A DNA stretch of 56,685 bases from Alphaproteobacteria bacterium (GTDB taxonomy: Bacteria; Pseudomonadota; Alphaproteobacteria; Rhodobacterales; Rhodobacteraceae). This document shows positions 33,447-41,545 of this stretch, in pieces. Made by a program: the position numbers and the translations under genes. How positions within the stretch are numbered: position 1 is the first letter of the stretch; each line of letters opens with the position of its first letter. The notes under the pieces were generated by a model. The model was not told the DNA's origin. It worked only from the letters and a program-made list of their open reading frames with translations, and ran no database searches. Location of the stretch: positions 1 to 56,685 of the forward strand of contig JAUHVR010000025.1 in NCBI GenBank assembly GCA_030424865.1. Reading direction: 5' to 3'.

Positions 33447-34925
33447 CTACACCATGCTCAGGAAGAACACTGCCAATGTCAGCCAAAGGATCGACAGTGT
33501 GTGGTGCAGGGTTGATTCATAGGCTTTAAGTCTTTGATCCAGCGGGACAACGACCTTTACGCCGGCGCCCTGTCGGGTCCATTTCTGTTTGTCCAGACGA
33601 TGCAGGACAAAGGTCTTCACAGCGGCACCAAACACCTGGCTGAAATACAGCAGCAGGGGATGTGTGACCGGGAACCAGGTGCCCCGGAACAACGACATGA
33701 TGACGCAGAAGATATAGCGGGTCACCATGACCCACGCGATGTAGACCGGGATCACCGAAGGCGTGTACAGGATCGCGGCCATCAGAACCGACATCGGGCC
33801 CACCAGGGTGGTCCACATCGACACGCGCTGGTCGAGGATCGACCACCAGGTGAAGAAGCTTTTCATCGGCTTCGGTCCCAGCTTGATGGCGCGCCCGTTG
33901 GTGCGGGCCATGTTGCCGAACCAGCGCACCATCAGGGTCTGGGCGCTGTCAAAGAAGGTATCCCGCGGCTGCTCTTCCATCGAAAGCGACTGCACATCGG
34001 GCAGATAGAGCATCTGGTAGCCGTTTTTCAGCAGCCAGAACCAGGTCGACTTGTCGTCGCCGGTCAGGAAGTTCACACGGCCAAGACGCCAGTGATCCAG
34101 ATAGTCGGCGTCCACGCCCTCTATAAACTCGGGGTTGGTCGCAAGGTCTGCCCGGAAAACCGACATGCGACCCGTCAGGGTCAGCACGTGTTTGGACTGC
34201 CCCATCGAGCACATCATCACCTGGCGCTGGTTGAAGCGCATGATGAACCAGTCCTTGTACAGGTTGTCCTTGGAAATGAGCACACCTTCGTCCGTGGTCA
34301 GCGCGCCGACTTCGGGCTGCGTGAACCAGGGGGCGGACTGCTCGATGATGTCCTCGGGCGGGATGGTGTCGCCGTCGAGGAAGATCAGGATGTCACGCTC
34401 GGTCGGGTTGAAGCTGCGAATGATGCGCAGGGTCTGGGCCATGGCATCGCGCTTGCCATTCGACTTGATGCGGTCGATGATCAGCCGGACATTGGACATG
34501 TCCATCGGCATGCTGTCGTAGATGCTTTGCACCAGGCGCTCGTCTGCGCCGTCAACGACCGACGACACGATGGTTGCACCACCGCGTCCACGTGCTGCCG
34601 CCTTGAACAGACCGCGATAGCATTTCAGGGTCGCCTCGGCGGGCATCCCATAAGTGGTTGCCAGCACATAGCAATGGGAGTCGTACCCCCGTTCCTTGTA
34701 TCTCCTGCGCGCCCTTGCACGGCGCACAGGATAGGACACACGGCGGAAATAGATCGCGCGTGTAAAGTTGATGGCTGCCCACGAGTACCGCCAGGTCCCA
34801 AGGAACCCGAGGATGAAAATCGTGTTGGTCGCCGCCTTTGCTTCCTCGAGGAAGTTGTCCTGGACGGACAGGGCCAACAGGATAACCACCGAGAAGTAGG
34901 CGATATGAGAAACAACCATCATCAT
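33447..34925 (-). CDS. Alg8-like mannuronan synthase
   Basis: The product has 492 residues and is the inner-membrane GT2 polymerase that uses GDP-mannuronate. Catalytic motifs are intact: DGAD and DGD (Asp184/Asp186), TGDD (288-291) and the R-W of VRWFG (334-335). Two membrane helices precede the catalytic loop and about four follow it, as in Alg8 (about 494 residues). It lies directly downstream of algD, as in the Pseudomonas operon. GDP-mannuronate from AlgD is the expected donor. Related processive synthases exist, but the algD/alg44/algG context supports Alg8. Confidence 0.85.
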   Translation of the reverse strand: MMMVVSHIAYFSVVILLALSVQDNFLEEAKAATNTIFILGFLGTWRYSWAAINFTRAIYFRRVSYPVRRARARRRYKERGYDSHCYVLATTYGMPAEATLKCYRGLFKAAARGRGGATIVSSVVDGADERLVQSIYDSMPMDMSNVRLIIDRIKSNGKRDAMAQTLRIIRSFNPTERDILIFLDGDTIPPEDIIEQSAPWFTQPEVGALTTDEGVLISKDNLYKDWFIMRFNQRQVMMCSMGQSKHVLTLTGRMSVFRADLATNPEFIEGVDADYLDHWRLGRVNFLTGDDKSTWFWLLKNGYQMLYLPDVQSLSMEEQPRDTFFDSAQTLMVRWFGNMARTNGRAIKLGPKPMKSFFTWWSILDQRVSMWTTLVGPMSVLMAAILYTPSVIPVYIAWVMVTRYIFCVIMSLFRGTWFPVTHPLLLYFSQVFGAAVKTFVLHRLDKQKWTRQGAGVKVVVPLDQRLKAYESTLHHTLSILWLTLAVFFLSMV

Positions 34926-34941
34926 TCTTACACGCGGGTCC

Positions 34942-36261
34942 TTACCAGCAGATGCCTTCGTAGGTGCCGTCCGAGACCTTCTCTTTGTTGAGACGGGTCA
35001 GATCGACGACCGGACGCGATTTCGAGACTTCCTCGAGTTTCGCGACAGTGCTTTCGTAGTAGTTGCCGACAACCACGGCGCCTGCGTCGTTCAGCATGGC
35101 GTCCAGATCGCCCGTCAGGCGGCCCGGCAGGTTCGGGATCACGTCATTGCCGCGACCCGCACCCGGTGTGTGGGTGTCATACGCTTCCTGGACATAGGGA
35201 TCGAAGATCTTGACCTCGATGCCCTTCTCGATCAGGCGGCCAGCCAGCGTTGCCAGCGGGCTTTCGCGCAGATCGTCGGTGCCCGGCTTGAACGCCACGC
35301 CGACAAAGCCGACTTCCTTGGCGCCCGACTTCTCGACCATCGCTTCGGCGCGCTGGATCTGAGCTTCGTTCGCTTCTAGGGTCGCTTCCAGCAGATGTGC
35401 CTTGATGCCCTTTTCGCGGGCCAGGTGACGCAATGCGCGCACATCCTTGGGCAGGCACGAACCGCCAAAGGCAAAACCCGGACGCATGAAGTAGGGCGAG
35501 ATGATTGCCTTGGTGTCCGAGGTCAGGATCGACATGACCTTTTGGCCGTCCAGGCCACAGGCCTTGGCGATGTTGCCGATCTCGTTGGCGTAGGTGACTT
35601 TCACCGCGCGCCAGGTGTTCGAGCAATACTTGACCATCTCGGCGGTGCGCAGATCAACAACGTTGATATCGCAAGGCAGATCCTTGTTCAGGTCGGTCAG
35701 GATCTTGGCGGTTCCCTCGTCCATTGCGCCAAAGACGATCAGGCCGGGATCGTAGTAATCCTCGATCGCGGTCGATTCACGCAGGAACTCGGGGTAGTAA
35801 CCCATGCCGAAGTCGACGCCAGCGGTCTTGCCGCTTTCACGCTCCAGCGTCGGGATACAGGTGCCCTCGCACGAGCCCGGGACGATGGTCGAGCGGATCA
35901 CAACCGAGTGGTACGCATCCTTGTTCTTCAGAGCGGCACCAATGTTCTTGCAAACGTCGTCGACGTACACCAGACCAACCGAGCCATCGGGTGCCGAGGG
36001 GGTGCCAACCGCCACAAACGACACTTCGGTGTTGTCGATGGCGTATTGCACATCATCGGTCGCTTCCAGCAGGCCATCCGCGACAGCCTTGGAAATCAGT
36101 TCGTCCAGACCGTTCTCAACAATTGGGGTCTGTCCTGCATTAATTGATTTGATTTTACCGGGATCTACATCCACCGCGATCACTTGGTGACCGTCGCGAG
36201 CAAGGCACGCTGCGGATACGACTCCAACGTAACCAATGCCGAAGACACTGATCTTAGCCAT
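34942..36261 (-). CDS. GDP-mannose 6-dehydrogenase
   Basis: The product has 439 residues, close to the 436 of Pseudomonas AlgD. It has the NAD motif FGIGYVGVVSAACL at the N terminus, TPSAPDGSVGLVYV, GYYPEFLRE and the catalytic cysteine in GGSCLPKD (Cys269). It oxidises GDP-mannose to GDP-mannuronic acid, the committed step of alginate synthesis. It is the first gene of the leftward exopolysaccharide operon, as in Pseudomonas. UDP-glucose dehydrogenases share the fold, but length and context favour GDP-mannose. The start at 36261 has only a weak ribosome-binding site. Confidence 0.9.
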   Translation of the reverse strand: MAKISVFGIGYVGVVSAACLARDGHQVIAVDVDPGKIKSINAGQTPIVENGLDELISKAVADGLLEATDDVQYAIDNTEVSFVAVGTPSAPDGSVGLVYVDDVCKNIGAALKNKDAYHSVVIRSTIVPGSCEGTCIPTLERESGKTAGVDFGMGYYPEFLRESTAIEDYYDPGLIVFGAMDEGTAKILTDLNKDLPCDINVVDLRTAEMVKYCSNTWRAVKVTYANEIGNIAKACGLDGQKVMSILTSDTKAIISPYFMRPGFAFGGSCLPKDVRALRHLAREKGIKAHLLEATLEANEAQIQRAEAMVEKSGAKEVGFVGVAFKPGTDDLRESPLATLAGRLIEKGIEVKIFDPYVQEAYDTHTPGAGRGNDVIPNLPGRLTGDLDAMLNDAGAVVVGNYYESTVAKLEEVSKSRPVVDLTRLNKEKVSDGTYEGICW

Positions 36262-36669
36262 GTTTTCTGCCTCATGTGTTCAGTACAAGTGCGTACTGAT
36301 TGCTCGTTTTTTGTGGCCAAAATACGTTCGGCAGGTTTCGCAACAAAGGCAATTTGGTAACCATTTTGGGCATTCACAGGAAACAGTGGCAGAATTGATA
36401 CATGAAAGAACTTTCCATTTCCAAGATATGCAGCGCGAATCGGCATACACCACAAGATGTGGTCATGGGGCGTGCATTTTGTTTCCGGATCGGAAATAGC
36501 CATTTATGCGCTATCATCACCCAATCGGCGGGTCTTGACCGACATTGGTTCTGAGGCGAAAACGCTGGAACGGTTCGGAACACTGGCCACCTTGGCCCAA
36601 TATTAGCAATCTGTTAGCAATTGAGGCGAAGCCGCCGCGCATATGTCGCCGCGGCGCAGCGGAGACAAA
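36262..36669. other. AT-richer divergent promoter region of the exopolysaccharide operon
   Basis: This 408-bp gap between algD and the lyase lipoprotein is more AT-rich than its surroundings. It holds an inverted repeat near algD and a TAGCAAT/TTAGCAAT direct repeat near 36604 and 36615. No gene or RNA is recognised. It must carry both divergent promoters. Confidence 0.5.
36281..36298. promoter_or_regulatory. Inverted repeat upstream of algD
   Basis: CAGTAC and GTACTG form a perfect 6-bp inverted repeat with a 6-bp spacer, 20 bp before the algD start codon. The size and position suit a binding site for a dimeric regulator, possibly quorum-sensing-like, but no regulator gene is adjacent. No second copy was noticed in the window. 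Confidence 0.45.
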
Positions 36670-37578
36670 ATGTTCAGAAAAACAACGTTTTATTGCGCCG
36701 CGCTGTTAACCTTGACAGCCTGCGTGCCGCAGGTGCCAAATTTAGCGCAAACACGCGCTCCGACCGAGGCCCCCCGCGGGTATGAACGGATCTTCAGCCC
36801 GGCGGCCCATGCCTTTCGATATACGCAGGACGGCGAACCCGTCAGGATGGGGCGGCGCGCCGAAAGATTTGAACTGCGAGACGGTGATTGCGGCGGTTCG
36901 GACTGTGATGCCCCGCGATACAGAGCCGAAATCCGAATGGAGACCAGCCGCTCGATTGCGCGCGTGGGAAAGGACACTTGGCTCGGCTGGAGCTTTTACA
37001 ATGGCAACATCGGCTCGACCCCGAAATCGCTGTCGATGAAACCCGTGTTCGGCCAGTGGAAAACCAGTGGCGCGGACCCTGCGGTCTTTCGCATTGTTCA
37101 GATCGGCAAGGATGAAGGCAACTGGACCAGTTGCGATCCCAGGATTTGCGAGCGCACCTCGTCACAGGCGGATGTGGTCGTACAGCTGGATGCCATGCGT
37201 GCGGCCTCGGACTGGGGCAACGCCCAGAACTTTGGCTACGTGTGCAAACTGTTCGACATGCAGTCCAATCAGGGCAAGTGGGTCGACATCGTGGTGAACA
37301 CCAATTTTGCACCCGACAGCACCGGATACCTGAGGGTCTGGATCAACGGCGTCCAGCGCTGCAATTATGAGGGTCGGCTGGTCGCCGACGGTGCGACCGG
37401 ACCGCTCAGCCACAGACGCGGCATCTTTGCCAGTTACACTGCGCGCTGGGACCAGCAGAAACCCGGCGAGCCCAAGCCGACATTGATCGCGTTCTACGAT
37501 GAATTCTCGCAAGGGCGCAGCCGTGAAGACGTCGATCCCGCGTTGCGCGAACAACTGGAACGCCGCGCGCGGGACTGA
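36670..37578 (+). CDS. Polysaccharide-lyase-like lipoprotein (heparin-lyase-I fold)
   Basis: The product has 302 residues from ATG 36670, with GGAGA just upstream. The signal peptide ends in the lipobox LTAC (Cys near 18), so it is a lipoprotein. The body fits the heparin lyase I/PF14099 beta-jelly-roll family: RYRAEIRME, WLGWSFYNGNIG, FGQWKTSG, KWVDIVVNTNF and YLRVWINGVQ. Such proteins cut uronic-acid polysaccharides. Being divergent from the alginate-like operon, it probably trims or releases the same polymer. The gene ends in its own strong terminator. Confidence 0.75.
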   Translation: MFRKTTFYCAALLTLTACVPQVPNLAQTRAPTEAPRGYERIFSPAAHAFRYTQDGEPVRMGRRAERFELRDGDCGGSDCDAPRYRAEIRMETSRSIARVGKDTWLGWSFYNGNIGSTPKSLSMKPVFGQWKTSGADPAVFRIVQIGKDEGNWTSCDPRICERTSSQADVVVQLDAMRAASDWGNAQNFGYVCKLFDMQSNQGKWVDIVVNTNFAPDSTGYLRVWINGVQRCNYEGRLVADGATGPLSHRRGIFASYTARWDQQKPGEPKPTLIAFYDEFSQGRSREDVDPALREQLERRARD

Positions 37579-37610
37579 CCCCCACACCTCGACCACAAAG
37601 AAATCAGATC

Positions 37611-37637
37611 ACGCCCGGATCGCTCCGGGCGTTTTTT
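37611..37637 (+). terminator. Rho-independent terminator
   Basis: ACGCCCGGA (37611-37619), a 4-base loop and TCCGGGCGT (37624-37632) form a 9-bp perfect stem followed by a T-run. It ends the lyase lipoprotein transcript. Confidence 0.85.
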
Positions 37638-37653
37638 CTTGCGCGACTCGGCT

Positions 37654-37683
37654 TGAATACAATATGTATACAAAATGCATTCA
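37654..37683. promoter_or_regulatory. Operator-like dyad before the GntR-family gene
   Basis: The core TGTATACA (37665-37672) and the outer arms TGAAT (37654-37658) and ATTCA (37679-37683) share the same centre at 37668.5. This nested symmetry, 11 bp before the regulator's start codon, is typical of an FCD/GntR autoregulatory operator. It would control the whole downstream operon. Confidence 0.65.
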
Positions 37684-37694
37684 ACGGCGCGCTC

Positions 37695-38399
37695 ATGACT
37701 GAAACCAAGAAATCCACCTGCTTGACCGACCTTCGGCAACGCATCCTGTCATTGGATCTGCCTCCGGGCACCGATCTGGACGAGGCAACCCTGACGGCCG
37801 CCTATGGCATCTCTCGCACGCCGCTTCGGGAAATTCTTCAAAGGCTGGCGGGCGATGGCTACATCTCGCTCGAGGCAAACCGGGGCGCCAAGGTCTCGTC
37901 GATGGACCTGCCCACCATGCGCACCTTCTTCCAAACGGCACCGCTGATCTATGCCACGGTATCTCGCCTCGCTGCCGAAAACCGAACTGCGGGTCAACTG
38001 GACGCGTTGAAAGAGGTTCAGGCCAAGTTCCTGCAGGCCAACCAGCAGGCCCGCCCTGATCTGGCGGCACTGGAAAACCATCGGTTCCACGCCCTGATCG
38101 GCGAGATGGCGCAGAACCCCTATCTGACCCCAAGCCTAGGGCGCATGTTGATCGATCACACGCGGCTCAGCCAGACCTTCTATCGTCCGGCCTCGCCCGA
38201 AGAGAAGATCCTGGTGATCAAGGCTGGCCAGCAACACGACGAACTGATCGCCGCCATCGAGGCGCGCGAACCCGCGCTGGCCGTCGATCTGACCTTACAA
38301 CACTGGGACCTGTCCCGCGACCGGCTGGAACGGTTTGTGCGGCCCGATCCCCTCCCCCTTGACGTCATCGCGCTGAAGGAGCACCGCAATGCGGTTTGA
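37695..38399 (+). CDS. GntR-family (FCD type) transcriptional regulator
   Basis: The product has 234 residues from ATG 37695; the ATG at 37653 lies in the operator. The winged-helix N terminus has LRQRILSLDLPPGTDLDEATLTAAYGISRTPLREILQRL split across the usual helices. The C-terminal helical FCD domain (about 85-215) has the metal-binding Asp/His residues (ENHRFH, QQHDELIAAIEAR). It likely represses the adjacent catabolic operon and releases on binding an intermediate. The stop overlaps the DapA-family gene by 11 bases, so it is the first gene of that operon. Confidence 0.9.
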   Translation: MTETKKSTCLTDLRQRILSLDLPPGTDLDEATLTAAYGISRTPLREILQRLAGDGYISLEANRGAKVSSMDLPTMRTFFQTAPLIYATVSRLAAENRTAGQLDALKEVQAKFLQANQQARPDLAALENHRFHALIGEMAQNPYLTPSLGRMLIDHTRLSQTFYRPASPEEKILVIKAGQQHDELIAAIEAREPALAVDLTLQHWDLSRDRLERFVRPDPLPLDVIALKEHRNAV

Positions 38400-39297
38400 A
38401 GGCATCTACACGCCGCTGGTCACACCGTACCACACGGATTTCACACTGAACGAAGAGGCTTTGGCGCAGACGGTCGACCACCTGGTCGACGCGGGTGTGC
38501 ACGGGATCATCGTGGCTGGCACGACGGGCGAATACTACGCCCAGTCGACCGAGGAACGGCTGGACATGATGACCCGCGTCAAGGCGCTGATCAATGGCCG
38601 CGTCCCGATGATCGTGGGCACCGGCGCGATCCGGACCGAGGACAGCATCCTTTTCGCCGAGGCCGCGCGTGACGTGGGCGCCGACGCCATTCTGGTCGCG
38701 ACGCCGCCCTATGCCTATCCGACGGGGCGGGAGATTGCGCTGCACGCGATGGCCATCGACCGTGCCGCGAACCTGCCGGTGATGCTGTATAACTACCCGG
38801 GTCGGATGTCGGTGAACATGGACGAGGAATGCCTGGACAAGCTGGGCCGCTCGCCGAATTTCTGCGCGATCAAGGAAAGCTCGGGTGACGTGAACCGCCT
38901 GCACATGCTGGCGCGAGATTATCCGCATATCGCACTCAGCTGCGGGATGGACGATCAAGCGCTTGAATTCTTTGCCTGGGGCGCGCGCAGCTGGGTCTGC
39001 GCCGGGTCGAACTTTGCTCCGCACGCGCATATCGCCATGTACCAAGCCTGCGCGGTCGAGGGCGATTTCACCAAGGGCCGCGCCATCATGTCGGCCATGC
39101 TGCCGCTGATGCGCGTGCTGGAACAGGGCGGCAAGTTCATTCAGTGCATCAAGCACGGGCTGACGCTGCGCGGCATCGACGCCGGACCACCCAGGAAACC
39201 GCTGCAACCGCTCAACAAAGACGACAAGCGCGAGCTGGAACGCGTGATCCGCACCATGGACACCGCCATCGCCCAGATCACCGGAGGCGCCAAATGA
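38389..39297 (+). CDS. DapA-family (dihydrodipicolinate synthase-like) lyase
   Basis: The product has 302 residues. It is a Schiff-base class I aldolase/lyase with GTTGEYY near 44, Tyr134 in YNYPGR and the catalytic Lys162 in AIKESSG. The family includes dihydrodipicolinate synthase, N-acetylneuraminate lyase and 2-oxo-acid aldolases or dehydratases of sugar-acid and hydroxyproline breakdown. Next to an aldehyde dehydrogenase in a GntR-controlled operon, a catabolic 2-oxo-acid lyase or deaminating dehydratase is more likely than lysine synthesis. It overlaps the next gene by four bases. Confidence 0.8.
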   Translation: MRFEGIYTPLVTPYHTDFTLNEEALAQTVDHLVDAGVHGIIVAGTTGEYYAQSTEERLDMMTRVKALINGRVPMIVGTGAIRTEDSILFAEAARDVGADAILVATPPYAYPTGREIALHAMAIDRAANLPVMLYNYPGRMSVNMDEECLDKLGRSPNFCAIKESSGDVNRLHMLARDYPHIALSCGMDDQALEFFAWGARSWVCAGSNFAPHAHIAMYQACAVEGDFTKGRAIMSAMLPLMRVLEQGGKFIQCIKHGLTLRGIDAGPPRKPLQPLNKDDKRELERVIRTMDTAIAQITGGAK

Positions 39298-40784
39298 CCG
39301 ACCTGCTGACCCACGCCGAGTACCAGGCCCTCGCCGCCGAGATCGACCTGCCCCGTACGCCTTTCATTGACGGCAAGTTCCGCGCGGGCTCGGGCCCGAT
39401 GATGGACACGGTGAACCCGGCGACCGGTGCCGTGATCTGCCAGATTTCGACCGCCGGATCCGATGACGTCGATCTGGCCGTCGAAAAGGCGCGCGAGGCC
39501 TTCGACGATGGCCGCTGGGCGAAACTGCATCCCTCCGAGCGCAAGGACGTGCTGATCCGGCTCTGCAAGCTGATCACCCGGCGCAAGCATGAACTGGCGG
39601 TGATGGAGAGCCTCGACAGCGGCAAGCCGATCAAGGATTGCGAAGAGATCGACATCCCCGAGACGATCCACACGATCAAGTGGCACGCCGAGCTGATCGA
39701 CAAGGTCTATGACCAGGTCAGCCCAACCGGTGACGACGCGATCAGCATGATCGTGCGCGAACCGATTGGTGTTGTGGCGGCCGTTCTGCCCTGGAACTTC
39801 CCCATGCTGATGCTGGCCTGGAAGATCGGCCCGGCACTGGCGGCGGGGTGTTCGGTGATTGTGAAACCGGCGGAGCAGACCTCGCTCACCGCCCTGCGGA
39901 TTGCCGAGATTGCGCATATGGCGGGCGTCCCGCGCGGCGTGCTGCAGGTTCTGCCGGGCGACGGGCCCTCGGTGGGCGAACCGCTTGGGCTGCACAAGGA
40001 CGTCGACATGGTCAGCTTCACCGGCTCGACCCAGACCGGTCGGCGCTTCCTGCGCTACTCGGCCGACAGCAACCTGAAAAAGGTGGTTCTGGAATGCGGC
40101 GGCAAGAACCCGGCGGTGGTGCTGGAGGACGCCGAAAACCTCGATCTGGTGGCCCAGCACGTCACCAACGCGGCCTTCTGGAACATGGGCGAGAATTGCT
40201 CGGCCGGGTCGCGGCTGATCGTGCACAAGGCCGTCAAAGAGCCGCTGATGGAGCGCATTCTGGCGCGGGTGCGTGACTGGAAGACCGGCGATCCGCTGGA
40301 CCCGGCCAACCATCTGGGCGCGCTGATCGACAGCGGGCATTGCGAAAAGGTCAGCAGCTATCTGACCGGGGACGCGGTGATCGGCGGCACGGTCGAGGGC
40401 AACTTTGTGGTACCCACGATCTATGAGGTCGACAAAGACGACACCCGCGCGCGTGAAGAGATCTTTGGCCCCATACTCTCGGTCATCGAAGTCGCCAGCA
40501 CCGAAGAAGCCATCGCGCTGGCCAATGACACCGACTATGGCCTTGCGGCCTCGGTCTTTACGGCGCACACGCGGACAGCCCTGCGTGCCGCGCGAGAGAT
40601 CCGTGCCGGGACCGTTACGGTCAACAGCTATGGCGAGGGCGACATCGCGACACCTTTCGGGGGCTACAAACAGTCTGGCTTTGGCGGACGCGACAACGGG
40701 GTGCAGGCACATGACCAGTACACCGAGGTCAAAACGATCTGGGTCGACCTGAGCGACCCGAACGACGCCGACAACGTGGGATGA
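39294..40784 (+). CDS. NAD(P)-dependent aldehyde dehydrogenase
   Basis: The product has 496 residues from ATG 39294, with GGAGG eight bases before. It has the catalytic cysteine Cys302 (NMGENCSAGSR), the general-base Glu267 (VLECGGKNP), the cofactor motif FTGSTQTGR and PWNFPMLM. It is closest in style to betaine-aldehyde/gamma-aminobutyraldehyde-type dehydrogenases (PuuC group). It probably oxidises a semialdehyde made by the neighbouring lyase or FAD oxidase. ATGA overlaps join it to both neighbours. Confidence 0.85.
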   Translation: MTDLLTHAEYQALAAEIDLPRTPFIDGKFRAGSGPMMDTVNPATGAVICQISTAGSDDVDLAVEKAREAFDDGRWAKLHPSERKDVLIRLCKLITRRKHELAVMESLDSGKPIKDCEEIDIPETIHTIKWHAELIDKVYDQVSPTGDDAISMIVREPIGVVAAVLPWNFPMLMLAWKIGPALAAGCSVIVKPAEQTSLTALRIAEIAHMAGVPRGVLQVLPGDGPSVGEPLGLHKDVDMVSFTGSTQTGRRFLRYSADSNLKKVVLECGGKNPAVVLEDAENLDLVAQHVTNAAFWNMGENCSAGSRLIVHKAVKEPLMERILARVRDWKTGDPLDPANHLGALIDSGHCEKVSSYLTGDAVIGGTVEGNFVVPTIYEVDKDDTRAREEIFGPILSVIEVASTEEAIALANDTDYGLAASVFTAHTRTALRAAREIRAGTVTVNSYGEGDIATPFGGYKQSGFGGRDNGVQAHDQYTEVKTIWVDLSDPNDADNVG

Positions 40785-41545
40785 GCCGGATGAAGATCGG
40801 GTTCATCGGCACAGGGCATATCGCGGCCCCGATGGTGCGGTTTCTGGCCACCAAAGGCCATCAGATCACCGTGTCAGAGCGCAATGCCGAGGTGGCCGAG
40901 GCGCTGCGCGCCTCGCATGTTGTCACTGTTGCGCCCAATCAGGCAGTGCTTGACGCCTCGGATGTCGTCTTTCTCTGCCTGCGTCCGCAGATCGCCGCTG
41001 GCATCTTGGAGGGGCTGACCTTCAAAGTGGATCACCGCATCATCTCGGTCATGGCAGGTCTGTCGCTATCCGATTTGCAAAAACTCTGCGCCCCGGCGAC
41101 TGACGTCGAGATGACGATCCCGCTGGGGTTCCTGGAACAGGGCGGCTGCCCCCTGCCCGCCTGCCCCAAGGGGGACCTGCTGACGCAGCTCTTTGCACCG
41201 GAAAACCCTGTGATCGAGGTGCCCTCGGAACGCGCCTTCCTAAACCACTTTGCCATCTGCGCCATGGTGCCTGGCATCCTGGACCTGCTGACCACCGGCG
41301 CCGACTGGCTGGCCGAGACAACCGAGGATCCGGACGGCGCCGCGCTGTATGCGACGCAACTGGTCGCCGGGTTCCTGGCCTCGGTGCCCAAGGACCGCGC
41401 AGCCCTGTCGCGCGAACGCGACGCGCTTGCGACCGAAGGCACGCTCAGCCTGCAAATGACCTCCACCCTGCGGAACGGCGGCGCGCATGACGCCCTGCGC
41501 GAGGCCCTGACCGCCATTGGCCAACGACTGGACCCTGCCCAATGA
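40781..41545 (+). CDS. NAD(P)-binding reductase, ProC/hydroxyacid-dehydrogenase-like
   Basis: The product has 254 residues. The Rossmann motif is GFIGTGHIAAPMVRF, followed by short blocks (VFLCLRPQIA, ISVMAGLSLSDLQ) that match the pyrroline-5-carboxylate reductase superfamily rather than 6-phosphogluconate dehydrogenase. The C-terminal half is helical, as expected for the dimerization domain. It may reduce a cyclic imine formed during breakdown of a cyclic or N-methylated amino acid. The start and stop overlap both neighbours. Confidence 0.65.
   Translation: MSRMKIGFIGTGHIAAPMVRFLATKGHQITVSERNAEVAEALRASHVVTVAPNQAVLDASDVVFLCLRPQIAAGILEGLTFKVDHRIISVMAGLSLSDLQKLCAPATDVEMTIPLGFLEQGGCPLPACPKGDLLTQLFAPENPVIEVPSERAFLNHFAICAMVPGILDLLTTGADWLAETTEDPDGAALYATQLVAGFLASVPKDRAALSRERDALATEGTLSLQMTSTLRNGGAHDALREALTAIGQRLDPAQ

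Noticed and set aside
33534-34991. 485-codon plus-strand frame
   Set aside because: It is antisense to alg8 and is His/Arg-rich nonsense.
36643-36669. Earlier start of the lyase lipoprotein at 36643
   Set aside because: It would put nine polar residues before the signal peptide; ATG 36670 has GGAGA upstream.
39141-40712. 523-codon minus-strand frame
   Set aside because: It is antisense to the aldehyde dehydrogenase, whose catalytic residues are unmistakable.
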